Positions 39,102 through 47,784 of a stretch of DNA of 57,358 nt are shown here, one piece after another. The translations under genes and the position numbers were made by a program. The notes under the pieces were generated by a model. It was not told the origin of the DNA and made no database searches. It saw only the letters and a program-made list of their open reading frames with translations. This DNA is from Verrucomicrobiota bacterium (GTDB taxonomy: Bacteria > Verrucomicrobiota > Verrucomicrobiia > Chthoniobacterales > UBA10450), in the NCBI GenBank assembly GCA_003219695.1, contig QHQA01000066.1, positions 5,741 to 63,098 on the forward strand. The letters run 5' to 3'. How positions within the stretch are numbered: the stretch's first letter is position 1; each line of letters begins with the position of its first letter.

Positions 39102-42100
39102 TCACTGGCCGGGCTGCCCTCCGGGGGCCACTTTGTCGGTTTCGGCAATGTCAGCTCCAAGCTTTTGTGCGCCTTCCTTGGCTTGCTTATCGAGTTCGCG
39201 GAACACCGCTTCTTGCGCCGCAGTTGGCCGGTCATAGGATACGTCAATGTCCGCCGCCAGGTACGCGAGATGATCGCGCAGCTTGGTCTCAAAGAGCAGG
39301 CTGCCTTCGCTCGCTTTCATCGCCATCTGCGCAACGCTGTCGATGTCGCGGTTGAGAGCGGCCAGGGCGGCGTCGGCCTGCACATCGGTTAGGCTGTGAT
39401 CGGCGACAGCTTTCTGGAGCTTGTCGCGCGCAGCGAGCGCTCGGTTAATGTCTTTATTCAGCGCGTCGAGGTCCGCGTGAATCTTTAGATCCAAATCGAG
39501 GCGCGCCGCCAAATCCTCTTTTGTAGCGTGCAGCCGCGGGTCGAGAGCGACCGTAAAATTCTGCTGCGTTTTCTGTCCGCCATAATCGAGCACGACTGAA
39601 TATGCGCCGGGCACAACAACTGGGCCCTGCACCGAATCTTCCAAGCCGCCTGCCGCGATGGGAGCATGATAGCCGATTATCTCCGTCGCGTACGGATAGC
39701 GCAGATCCCACTGGAGCCGATTTATCCCCGGCTCGATCGCAGCAAGCCTCGCTTCCTTGTCGCGAATTTTCTGGTCTGTGCTTTTTTCACTTTCCGCTGC
39801 TTCTTCGGCAGCATTTTCAAGACGCTCGCTTGCCTGAACTGCGTTTCCATACGCCCCAGCTTCTGCTTTCTCCTTGTCCTTTTTCTCTTTTTCCGTAGCG
39901 AGGTGCAGCGGGATGCTACGAATCACTTTTCCCTGCGGATCGGTGAATTGGAGCGTTGCCGGCGTTTTCCCATCGTAATCCTGCGGGATGTGGAAGAAAA
40001 CTGTCAGTCCAAATGGCGGGTTATAGCCGGCATCGGGTGGACGTCTAAAGTCGGGATCAGGAAGGCCGTAATCATGTGTCAGCCAGGCTTGCTGAGGAGC
40101 GAACAGGAAACTGGCATTCGATTGCACGGCCGGATTTTTGGTCAACTGGTCGAGAACGGTGAGATTGTCGAGGACCCAGAACGAACGCCCGTGAGTCGCC
40201 GCAACCACCTGGCCCTGGCGCGTGTTGATCGCGAGGTCGCGTACCTGCGCGACCGGCAGATTCAACGTAAGCGGTTGCCAGTGCGCGCCCGCGTCGAGAC
40301 TGAAATACACCGTGCTGCGTGTACCGAGGAATAGCAGTTTGGATTCGTTAGGATCTTCTCGCATATCGAACACAAATTCCTCTGCGGGCAAGCCGGTCGT
40401 GATCGCGGTCCAATGCTTTCCCAGATCGGTGGTCTTAAAGACGTACGGCTTGAAATCGTCCAGCATGTAGCGCCGCGCCGTCAGGTACGCAGTTTGTTTG
40501 TCTTTGTGCGACGGCTCAATGCAACTGATCCATGATGGATTCGGCAGTTCGGGCGGGGTCACTTTTTGCCAATTCTTCCCGCCGTCCGTAGTGACGTGGG
40601 CAAGACCGTCATCGGATCCGGCCCAAATCAGATTGCCGTCCAGCGGCGAAACCGCGAGCGCCGAAACTAACGGATAAATTTCCGCGCCCGATTGGTCGAG
40701 ATCAACGGGGCCGCCGCTGGGCGCTTCCGTGCTCGGTTCGTTACGGGTGAGATCAGGCGAAATTTGTTTCCAAGTCGCGCCGTAGTCGTCGCTCCTGAAT
40801 ACATACTGCGCAGCAATGAACAGTTGCTTCGGGTTCGCCGGCGAAAACAAAATGGGATGCGTCCATCCAAACCGGTGCTTGAGCTCGCCCGACGATGCGC
40901 CTTCCTGATAATGCGGCCACGGGCTCACGCTGCGGTACTGGTCGGTGCGCCGATCGTGCTTCACGAAAATGCTGTAATAGCCACTGCCATAGGTGATTTG
41001 GGGATCGTTCGGTTGCGGCACCGCATAGGTGCTTTCGCCATAGGCAACCCTGTGCCATGCGCCAAACGGAATCATTCCACCATCGTGCGCGCTCGGTCCT
41101 TCAAAGGAACCTTCGTCCTGTTGCGCGCCGTAGATATGATACGGAAACTGGTCGTCAATATTGACATGGTAGAACTGCGCGGTGGGCTGATTGTGCACGG
41201 TGCTCCAGGTCTTGCCGCCATCGCGCGAGATGGTCGCGCCGCCGTCGTTGCCTTCGAGCAAAATCTTGGTGTCGTCCGGGTTGATCCACACCACATGATT
41301 GTCGCCGTGCGGCGTTTTCAGCTTCGTGAACGTTTTGCCGCCGTCACGTGAAACCCACAGCGCATCCACCTCCGGCGCATAGACGGTGTTGGGATCTTTC
41401 GGATCGACATAGATCGTCATGTAATAAAAAGCGCGTTGCCGCAGCTTCATCTCTTCATTGACACGGTTCCACGTGGCGCCCGCGTCATCCGAGCGGAATA
41501 CGCCGCCTTCTTTTGCCTGAATAATCGCATACACAATGTCCGGTTTGCTGGCGGCGATGCCCAGGCCCATGCGTCCTAGGACTCCCTGCGGCAAACCGGG
41601 ATTGCGCGAAATATTGGTCCAATGCGCGCCGCCGTCGGTAGTCTTGTAAATGCCGCTGCCCGGGCCGCCGCTGGAAAGTCCCCACGGTTTGCGGATGGCT
41701 TCCCACATAGCCGCGTACATCACCTCCGGATGATTCGGATCGTTCACCAGACAGATTGCCCCGGTATTGTTGTCCACGAACAAAATTTTGTTCCACGATT
41801 TGCCGCCATCCGTGGACTTGAAAACGCCACGGTCAGGATTGGGACCGAACACATGTCCCATGGAAGCGACATAGACAACGTTCGGATCCTTCGGATCGAT
41901 GAGGATCGCGCTGGTCGAATGCGTGTCGCGCAGACCGGCATACTGCCACGTTTTGCCGGCGTCGTTTGATTTGAAAACGCCGTTGCCCGGAATTGCGGTG
42001 TTGCGAATGTCCGTTTCGCCCGTGCCGACATAAAGAACCTTGGGATCGGACGGCGCCACTGCTACCGCGCCGATACTGGCACTCGGCCCCGGCATCTTGC

Positions 42101-42377
42101 CGTCAGTGATATTTTCCCATTGGCTCCCGTCGGCGCTTTTCCAAACGCCTCCGCCCACCGTTCCCGCGTAAAAGAGGTTGTTGTTTCCCGGAACGCCGGT
42201 CACGGTGACGACCCGCCCGCCGATGTACGGCCCAACGCAACGCCATTTCAGCTTGCTCATCAGCGTCTGCGGCGGCAAAGGCCCCGAAGGTTGAGCTTCT
42301 ACGAGCGCGGAAAACAGCGCGGCTACGGTGAAAACACCAAGCGTACGAACGTTCACGAAATGAAAAACATTTTTCAT
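39102..42377 (-). CDS. Large exported Asp-box (VPS10/sortilin-like) beta-propeller protein
   Basis: 1091 aa. Signal peptide (LGVFTVAALFSALVEAQP), then at least ten Asp-box repeats of the form S-x-D-x-G-x-T-W (SNDAGKTW, STDGGKSW, TTDGGAHW, SDDAGATW, SRDGGKTF, SRDGGKTW, SDDYGATW, TTDGGKNW, TTDLGKHW, SLDAGAHW), giving two adjacent propellers as in VPS10/xyloglucanase-type proteins. The last 300 residues hold a beta-sandwich and a coiled-coil (LDLDLKIHADLDALNKDINR). No catalytic residues are recognised, so 'glycosyl hydrolase' labels for this family are unproven. AGGAGA precedes the ATG. Confidence 0.85.
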   Translation of the reverse strand: MKNVFHFVNVRTLGVFTVAALFSALVEAQPSGPLPPQTLMSKLKWRCVGPYIGGRVVTVTGVPGNNNLFYAGTVGGGVWKSADGSQWENITDGKMPGPSASIGAVAVAPSDPKVLYVGTGETDIRNTAIPGNGVFKSNDAGKTWQYAGLRDTHSTSAILIDPKDPNVVYVASMGHVFGPNPDRGVFKSTDGGKSWNKILFVDNNTGAICLVNDPNHPEVMYAAMWEAIRKPWGLSSGGPGSGIYKTTDGGAHWTNISRNPGLPQGVLGRMGLGIAASKPDIVYAIIQAKEGGVFRSDDAGATWNRVNEEMKLRQRAFYYMTIYVDPKDPNTVYAPEVDALWVSRDGGKTFTKLKTPHGDNHVVWINPDDTKILLEGNDGGATISRDGGKTWSTVHNQPTAQFYHVNIDDQFPYHIYGAQQDEGSFEGPSAHDGGMIPFGAWHRVAYGESTYAVPQPNDPQITYGSGYYSIFVKHDRRTDQYRSVSPWPHYQEGASSGELKHRFGWTHPILFSPANPKQLFIAAQYVFRSDDYGATWKQISPDLTRNEPSTEAPSGGPVDLDQSGAEIYPLVSALAVSPLDGNLIWAGSDDGLAHVTTDGGKNWQKVTPPELPNPSWISCIEPSHKDKQTAYLTARRYMLDDFKPYVFKTTDLGKHWTAITTGLPAEEFVFDMREDPNESKLLFLGTRSTVYFSLDAGAHWQPLTLNLPVAQVRDLAINTRQGQVVAATHGRSFWVLDNLTVLDQLTKNPAVQSNASFLFAPQQAWLTHDYGLPDPDFRRPPDAGYNPPFGLTVFFHIPQDYDGKTPATLQFTDPQGKVIRSIPLHLATEKEKKDKEKAEAGAYGNAVQASERLENAAEEAAESEKSTDQKIRDKEARLAAIEPGINRLQWDLRYPYATEIIGYHAPIAAGGLEDSVQGPVVVPGAYSVVLDYGGQKTQQNFTVALDPRLHATKEDLAARLDLDLKIHADLDALNKDINRALAARDKLQKAVADHSLTDVQADAALAALNRDIDSVAQMAMKASEGSLLFETKLRDHLAYLAADIDVSYDRPTAAQEAVFRELDKQAKEGAQKLGADIAETDKVAPGGQPGQ

Positions 42378-42419
42378 AATTAGATTTCTCCTAGCGAATT
42401 TCTTCTAAACTCTTTACGC

Positions 42420-43829
42420 ATGCGACTATATGCCCGGCTGTCCCGCACTGAATCCCACTGGCTCAAATCTGCGCGTCGTGCGCTTGTCTTCGGGATTTGG
42501 CTGGCAATCCTCGTGCTGGCTGTGCCAGGCTGCAACAGATCTAGCGAAGATCGACACGCGCGGCAAATGGCGGTGCGAGTGCGGAGCGAGTTCTTGCACG
42601 CGTGGCGGAATTACGAGCGCTATGCCTGGGGACATGACGCGTTGCGGCCCTTGAGCAAAACTCCGCACGATTGGTACGGGCAATCGCTTTTGATGACCCC
42701 GGTTGATGCGCTCGACACGCTCGTCCTGATGAAGCTCGACGCCGACGTCGGGAAAACGAAGGCGCTCATCGTGAGCGATCTCTCGTTCGATCGCGACATC
42801 TACGTCAAAAACTTTGAGGTCACAATTCGACTCATAGGCGGATTGCTCTCCAGCTATCAACTAACCGGCGACAAACATTTGTTGCAGTTGGCTCAAGACC
42901 TGGGCAACCGGCTCCTTCCCGTATTCAATTCGCCGACCGGATTGCCTTACGTGTATGTCAACCTGCGCACGGGGCAGGTCCGCGAGCCGGTAACGAATCC
43001 GGCTGAAACAGGCACGTTGCTGCTTGAGTTCGGCACGCTAAGCAAACTCACCGGGAGACCGGAGTTTTACGATAAAGCGAAACGCGCGCTCGTGGAAACT
43101 TACAAGCGCCGGTCGCTACTCGGACTGGTCGGGCAGGGCATCAATGTCGAGACCGGTGCGTGGACAGATACCGATAGCCACATCAGCGGCGGGATCGATT
43201 CGTATTACGAGTATCTTTGGAAGTGCTGGCTCTTGTTCGGCGACAATGACTGCCGCGATATGTGGAACGCCAGCATACCCGCCATCAACAAATATCTCGC
43301 CGACGAGGCCGGCGGTGAATTGTGGTACGGGCATGCCAACATGCAGACAGGCGCGCGTACCGAGACGACCTACCGCGCGCTCGACGCGTTTTTCCCCGCG
43401 CTCCTTGCCCTCTCAGGCGATCTCGAACGGGCGCGTCGTCTGCAAGCGTCCTCCTTCAAAATGTGGAACCTCCACGGAATCGAACCTGAAACTTTCGATT
43501 ACAAATCGATGCGCGTGGTCAACGGCGCGTATCATCTGCGCCCAGAAATTGTCGAATCGACTTATTACCTGTATCACTTCACGCGCGACGCGCGTTATCG
43601 CCAGATGGGCGAGAAACTCTTCGGCGATTTCGTGAAATATTGCCGCGCGGATGCCGGCTACGCCGCGCTGGCCGACGTCGTCACCAAACAAAAGCGCGAC
43701 GAAATGGAGAGCTTCGCGCTGGCCGAGACATTCAAATATTTCTACCTGCTCTTCGCGCCGCCTCGGACAGTGGATTTCGACAACGTTATTTTTAACACCG
43801 AAGCGCATCCGCTCAGCCGGACGTGGTGA
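42420..43829 (+). CDS. GH47 alpha-mannosidase-like lipoprotein
   Basis: 469 aa. A lipobox (LVLAVPGC, Cys near 38) predicts membrane anchoring. YAWGHDALRPLSK, DALDTLVLMKL, NFEVTIRLIGGLLSSYQLTG, AETGTLLLEFGTLSKLTG, GGIDSYYEYLWK and the C-terminal VIFNTEAHPL follow the (alpha/alpha)7 barrel of GH47, whose best-known members are ER/Golgi alpha-1,2-mannosidases; the Thr of FNTEAHP is the calcium ligand. Bacterial members are few. It probably trims mannosides at the cell surface, beside a sugar ABC importer. Confidence 0.88.
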   Translation: MRLYARLSRTESHWLKSARRALVFGIWLAILVLAVPGCNRSSEDRHARQMAVRVRSEFLHAWRNYERYAWGHDALRPLSKTPHDWYGQSLLMTPVDALDTLVLMKLDADVGKTKALIVSDLSFDRDIYVKNFEVTIRLIGGLLSSYQLTGDKHLLQLAQDLGNRLLPVFNSPTGLPYVYVNLRTGQVREPVTNPAETGTLLLEFGTLSKLTGRPEFYDKAKRALVETYKRRSLLGLVGQGINVETGAWTDTDSHISGGIDSYYEYLWKCWLLFGDNDCRDMWNASIPAINKYLADEAGGELWYGHANMQTGARTETTYRALDAFFPALLALSGDLERARRLQASSFKMWNLHGIEPETFDYKSMRVVNGAYHLRPEIVESTYYLYHFTRDARYRQMGEKLFGDFVKYCRADAGYAALADVVTKQKRDEMESFALAETFKYFYLLFAPPRTVDFDNVIFNTEAHPLSRTW

Positions 43830-43850
43830 ATTGTTCGCAGGAGCCCAAGC

Positions 43851-43879
43851 GGCGCTCACGGCGCCTCGCACAGCGAGGC
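43851..43879. terminator. Double hairpin between GH47 and xylH-like genes
   Basis: GGCGC-TCACG-GCGCC (43851-43865) runs into GCCTCGC-ACA-GCGAGGC (43863-43879). The ACA loop and following GCTA recall the right half of the TGTAGC elements. Between two convergent stops it likely ends both transcripts. Confidence 0.65.
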
Positions 43880-43888
43880 AGCTAATAG

Positions 43889-45013
43889 CTATCGCGCGAG
43901 ACGAACATCCATCCAAACGGCCAGCGATAAGACTGCGCCGCGCGCGATGAACTTAAACTCGGGTGAAACCGCGAGGAGCGTCATGCCATTGAGCAGACAC
44001 GCCATGATGAGCGCGCCGAAGAGAACGCCGAGAACTGTGCCGCGTCCACCCTTCAAACTGACTCCGCCGATGACGCACGCGGCGATGGCGTCGAGTTCCA
44101 TCAAGTCGCCCACCGTCGTAGTCGAAGTGCCGGAATAAGAAGTCTGCATGAAACCAGTGATCGCGACGATTGCTCCCATGATAGTGAAGGAGCCAACCAC
44201 GACTTTCTCGACGGGAACGCCAGAGATCACCGCCGCTTCCTCGTTGCCGCCGATGGCGTAAAGATAGCGTCCGAATGGAGTGTGCGCGGTGAGCACGTAA
44301 ACCGCGAATGCAATCACGCCGAGAATGCCCGCTGACAATGGGATGCCGCGGAATTTATTTGTCACAATGACAAAGAGAAAAATTAGTTGCGCCGCGAGAA
44401 ATAGTTTCAGAAAGAGAACCTCTCCGTCTTCGACGCCAAATCCGTACGCCTGGCGCGCTTTGCGCGCGCGAAGTTTTTCCAGAACAAGGGCAATAACGAT
44501 CAGGGTTGCGAGCGTGTATCCCGCCAACGGCGGCAAATAAAACGTGGTGAGAACGGAGTAAAGATTCGCGCGCCCGCCCTGCACGATTGGGATCGTGGAA
44601 TTGTGAATCACGAGCCAGAACAATCCCTTAAAGATAAGCAGACCGCCCAGAGTGATAATGAAGGCGGGTATTTTCTGGCGCACGATCAAATTACCCATGC
44701 AAAACCAGATGAAAATCCCGGTGACCGAGGCGGCGCCCATTGCCAGCGGCGCTGGCCAGTTGTGCTCGAATACGAGGACGCTCGCGATACCACCCAGCAG
44801 ACCGACCCCGCTTCCGGCCGACAGATCAATGTTGCCGGGAAGTATCACCAGCAACATTCCCATCGCCAGCGTGGCGGTGATCGACAACTCGGTGGTGAGC
44901 AACGAGAGGTTGCGCGCGCTCAGAAATTGCGGCGACGCGATCGCGAAAAACGCGCAGATCACGACGAGCGCGATCACCAGCGAAAAATCGCGAAATGATT
45001 TCGTCGTTTGCAC
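43889..45013 (-). CDS. xylH: Sugar ABC transporter permease (XylH-like)
   Basis: 374 aa, ten or so TM helices of the BPD_transp_2 family. LLVILPGNIDLSAGSGVGLLGG is the RbsC/XylH signature; YAIGGNEEAAVISGVPVEKV is the EAA-like coupling loop, and the long inserted loop after the fifth helix is typical of XylH. GTG 45013 lies three bases after the ATPase stop, so translation is coupled. Partner genes encode the ATPase and binding protein. Confidence 0.88.
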   Translation of the reverse strand: MQTTKSFRDFSLVIALVVICAFFAIASPQFLSARNLSLLTTELSITATLAMGMLLVILPGNIDLSAGSGVGLLGGIASVLVFEHNWPAPLAMGAASVTGIFIWFCMGNLIVRQKIPAFIITLGGLLIFKGLFWLVIHNSTIPIVQGGRANLYSVLTTFYLPPLAGYTLATLIVIALVLEKLRARKARQAYGFGVEDGEVLFLKLFLAAQLIFLFVIVTNKFRGIPLSAGILGVIAFAVYVLTAHTPFGRYLYAIGGNEEAAVISGVPVEKVVVGSFTIMGAIVAITGFMQTSYSGTSTTTVGDLMELDAIAACVIGGVSLKGGRGTVLGVLFGALIMACLLNGMTLLAVSPEFKFIARGAVLSLAVWMDVRLAR

Positions 45014-45016
45014 AGT

Positions 45017-46549
45017 TTAGGTCAGCATCACGTGAGCCTGGCCCATGGCCGCGGCGAGCAGAATTTCCTGGGTCGCCTCGTCGCGATCAAATTCACCGGC
45101 GATGCGACCTTCGTGCAGGACCAGGATGCGATCGCTCATCCCGATCAATTCAGGCAGCTCGCTTGATACGAGGAGGACGGCTTTGCCTGCATCGGTCAGT
45201 TGATTTACGATCTCGTAAATTTCCAGCTTGGCCCCGACATCAATTCCGCGGGTTGGTTCGTCGAGAAAAATCACCAGCGGCTCGGTCATGAGCGCCTTGC
45301 CCAGAACAACCTTCTGTTGGGTGCCGCCGGAAAGCTTCGCCACCGGCGCTTCGAGTGTCGGCGCTTTCACGCGCAGCGATTGAAAAAAATGATTGTTCTT
45401 TTGAAATTCCAGTCCCTCATCGATGAGCCGGTTTTTCGTCAGCTTCGCCAAAGAGGAAAGCGAAAGATTGAAGCCGACCGTTTTGTCCAGAATCAACCCG
45501 TACCGGCGGCGATCTTCGCTCACCAGAACCATGCCGCGACGAATAATTTCCTCTGGCTTTTGCGCGCGCAATTCGCGGCCATTGAGGCGGACCGAGCCGC
45601 TCAACCGGGTGCCCCACGCGCCGAACAAATGCATCAGCAACTCGGTGCGCCCGGCGCCCATCAGGCCGCCGATGCCCATCACTTCACCGACGTGCAATGA
45701 AAAACTGATGTCGGTCAAAACGCGCTGGCCAAAATCGCCATCGGTGACGCTGAGACCTTCAACCTCCAACGCAGCTGCGCCCGGTTTCGAACGGCGTCTT
45801 GGAAACAGCTCGCCAAGTTCGCGTCCCACCATGTACTTAATGATCTGCGCCTTGGTCGCTTGCTCGGTGTTGAACGCGGCGACGGACCCGCCGTCGCGCA
45901 GCACGGTAATGCGGTCGCAGACAGCAAACAGCTCATCAAGTTTATGCGAGACGTAGATGCTGGCGATTCCCCGGTTCCGGAGATCCCGCAGGATATCGAG
46001 CAGCGTGAGGACCTCGTGCTCCCCCAACGCAGCAGTCGGTTCATCGAGAACGAGCATGTTCGAATTTTTTGAGAGCGCCTTTACAATTTCAATCAACTGT
46101 TTCTGGCCCATCCCAAGCTTCGCGACCGGCTCGCTGGGATCGATCTCGACGTTGAACTTCTGCAAGAGCACGCGCGCTTCGTGATAAACCTTGTGCCAAT
46201 CGATCAAACCTTGCGGCGTGCGCGGCTCCGACCCGAGAAAAATATTTTCGCCGACCGTCATGTCGTTAACCAGAGCCAGCTCCTGATAGATGACCGCAAT
46301 GCCGGCCCTCTGCGCGGCTGCCAGCGAGCGAAATTTCGCAAGCTGTCCGTGGACGAAAAAATCTCCCTCGTATGAACCGTACGGATAAATGCCTGAGATC
46401 AGTTTGATCAGCGTCGATTTGCCAGCGCCGTTCTCGCCGCAAAGCCCATGGATTTCGGCTGCACGCAGATCAAAACTCACGTCTTTGAGGGCGACAACGC
46501 CCGGAAATTGCTTGGTGATATTTTCTGCCTGAAGGACGACCGGCTTCAT
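45017..46549 (-). CDS. xylG: Sugar ABC transporter ATP-binding protein, double ATPase (XylG-like)
   Basis: 510 aa with two nucleotide-binding halves. First: HGLCGENGAGKSTLIKLISG (Walker A), LGMGQKQLIEIVKAL (signature) and MLVLDEPTAALGEHE (Walker B). Second: GIGGLMGAGRTELLMHLFG (degenerate Walker A), LSGGTQQKVVLGKAL and VIFLDEPTRGIDVG. This asymmetric form is usual for RbsA/XylG. AAGGA before ATG 46549 decides the start. Middle gene of the operon. Confidence 0.92.
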   Translation of the reverse strand: MKPVVLQAENITKQFPGVVALKDVSFDLRAAEIHGLCGENGAGKSTLIKLISGIYPYGSYEGDFFVHGQLAKFRSLAAAQRAGIAVIYQELALVNDMTVGENIFLGSEPRTPQGLIDWHKVYHEARVLLQKFNVEIDPSEPVAKLGMGQKQLIEIVKALSKNSNMLVLDEPTAALGEHEVLTLLDILRDLRNRGIASIYVSHKLDELFAVCDRITVLRDGGSVAAFNTEQATKAQIIKYMVGRELGELFPRRRSKPGAAALEVEGLSVTDGDFGQRVLTDISFSLHVGEVMGIGGLMGAGRTELLMHLFGAWGTRLSGSVRLNGRELRAQKPEEIIRRGMVLVSEDRRRYGLILDKTVGFNLSLSSLAKLTKNRLIDEGLEFQKNNHFFQSLRVKAPTLEAPVAKLSGGTQQKVVLGKALMTEPLVIFLDEPTRGIDVGAKLEIYEIVNQLTDAGKAVLLVSSELPELIGMSDRILVLHEGRIAGEFDRDEATQEILLAAAMGQAHVMLT

Positions 46550-46569
46550 GTGCAATTCCTTTGCGGCAA

Positions 46570-47637
46570 TTAGCGTGACGGTTCACTAGGCAGATTGCGA
46601 TACACATCCGCCGCTGTGTGAAAGCCGTCTTTCACAACGGTGTCCATCATGTTCTCTTTTGTGACCACAACGACGTCGAGAAGGATCGAAGGCACATCGA
46701 TTTTTCCGTTGTTGATTTTACCGGGCGCGAAAACCGGTTTGCCTCTCGCCATTTTCGTCGCCGCTTCCGCGGCCTGTTTTGCAAGCCGGGAAAGCGGTTT
46801 GTAAATCGTCATTGCCTGGGTGCCATTGACGATCCGCTGACAGGCGCTCAGTTCGGCGTCCTGCCCGGTGACCAGAATTTTGCCGGCAAGGCCTTCTTCG
46901 CTCAGTGCCTGAATCGCGCCGCTAGCCGTGCCGTCATTCGACGCCAGAATTGCATCGAAATTCGCGCCAGCCTTGGTGATTGCTGCGCTGGTGATCTTCT
47001 TTGCGTTCTCCGGCTTCCAATCCTGTGCCCAGTCTTCGTGCACGACCTCGATCTCGCCCTTGTTGATCAGCGGAGTCAGCACGTTGTCCTGGCCTCGCTT
47101 AAAGAGCAGCGCGTTATTGTCGGTTTTCGCGCCGTAAATTCGAACGATCCGTTTTTTCCGGTCCTTCGGCAGATGATCCACCAAGAATCGGGCCTGGAGT
47201 TCGCCCACTTTTTCGTTGTCGAATGTCATGTAAAGATCGAGATCGCAGTCGGTAATTAGCCGATCGTAGGCCAGCGCGGGAATTCCGGCGTCATGCGCCA
47301 TGTTGACGGCTTTGGCCATGGCGCCGCCGTTGTGCGGAACAATCACCAACGCATCGACGCGCCGGCTGATCAACGCCTGGACGTCGCTGATTTGGCGGGT
47401 GTCATCGCTGTTTGCCGATTGCACCAGAACATCCGCGCCGAGCTCCTTTGCGTGCGTCATAAACAGGTCGCGGTCTCCCTGCCAGCGTTCCTCTTTCAAC
47501 GTGTCCATCGAAAGGCCGATCAGAGGTTTGGCGCGCGTCCTGACATTTTCGGTCGAAGAACCATTGCGCGAAATGACAAAGCCTGTAATCAGGCTGACCA
47601 CGCACGAAGCAACGACCAGAAAAATCCTGAATCTCAT
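46570..47637 (-). CDS. xylF: Sugar ABC transporter periplasmic binding protein (XylF-like)
   Basis: 355 aa from ATG 47637, which begins a signal/anchor (MRFRIFLVVASCVVSLITGF). PLIGLSMDTLKEERWQGDRD, YDRLITDCDLDLYMTFDNEK, ILVTGQDAELSACQRIVNG and AMTIYKPLSRLAKQAA are closely XylF-like, so D-xylose is the best guess for ligand. First gene of the xylFGH-type operon; no xylose isomerase or regulator is in the window. The divergent gap to korA holds a palindromic repeat. Confidence 0.9.
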   Translation of the reverse strand: MRFRIFLVVASCVVSLITGFVISRNGSSTENVRTRAKPLIGLSMDTLKEERWQGDRDLFMTHAKELGADVLVQSANSDDTRQISDVQALISRRVDALVIVPHNGGAMAKAVNMAHDAGIPALAYDRLITDCDLDLYMTFDNEKVGELQARFLVDHLPKDRKKRIVRIYGAKTDNNALLFKRGQDNVLTPLINKGEIEVVHEDWAQDWKPENAKKITSAAITKAGANFDAILASNDGTASGAIQALSEEGLAGKILVTGQDAELSACQRIVNGTQAMTIYKPLSRLAKQAAEAATKMARGKPVFAPGKINNGKIDVPSILLDVVVVTKENMMDTVVKDGFHTAADVYRNLPSEPSR

Positions 47638-47702
47638 GTGAGTTTGGCGGCGCTTTATTCTTTCAAATCTTCTGGTGAAAAGCGATCTTTCCATATCACG
47701 GG

Positions 47703-47728
47703 TTGACGGCTGGCAAGCCGGCGGCTCG
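47703..47728. repeat. Palindromic repeat remnant in the xylF-korA gap
   Basis: CGGCT-GGCA-AGCCG (47707-47720) preceded by TTGA resembles TGACGGCTGGGAAGCC at 381 and 29713. It lies in the divergent promoter region. Confidence 0.5.
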
Positions 47729-47784
47729 CGCTTCTTCAATTGCCGGTGGAATGCTGCGCCAATTCTGTTATTTTTATAAATCCC

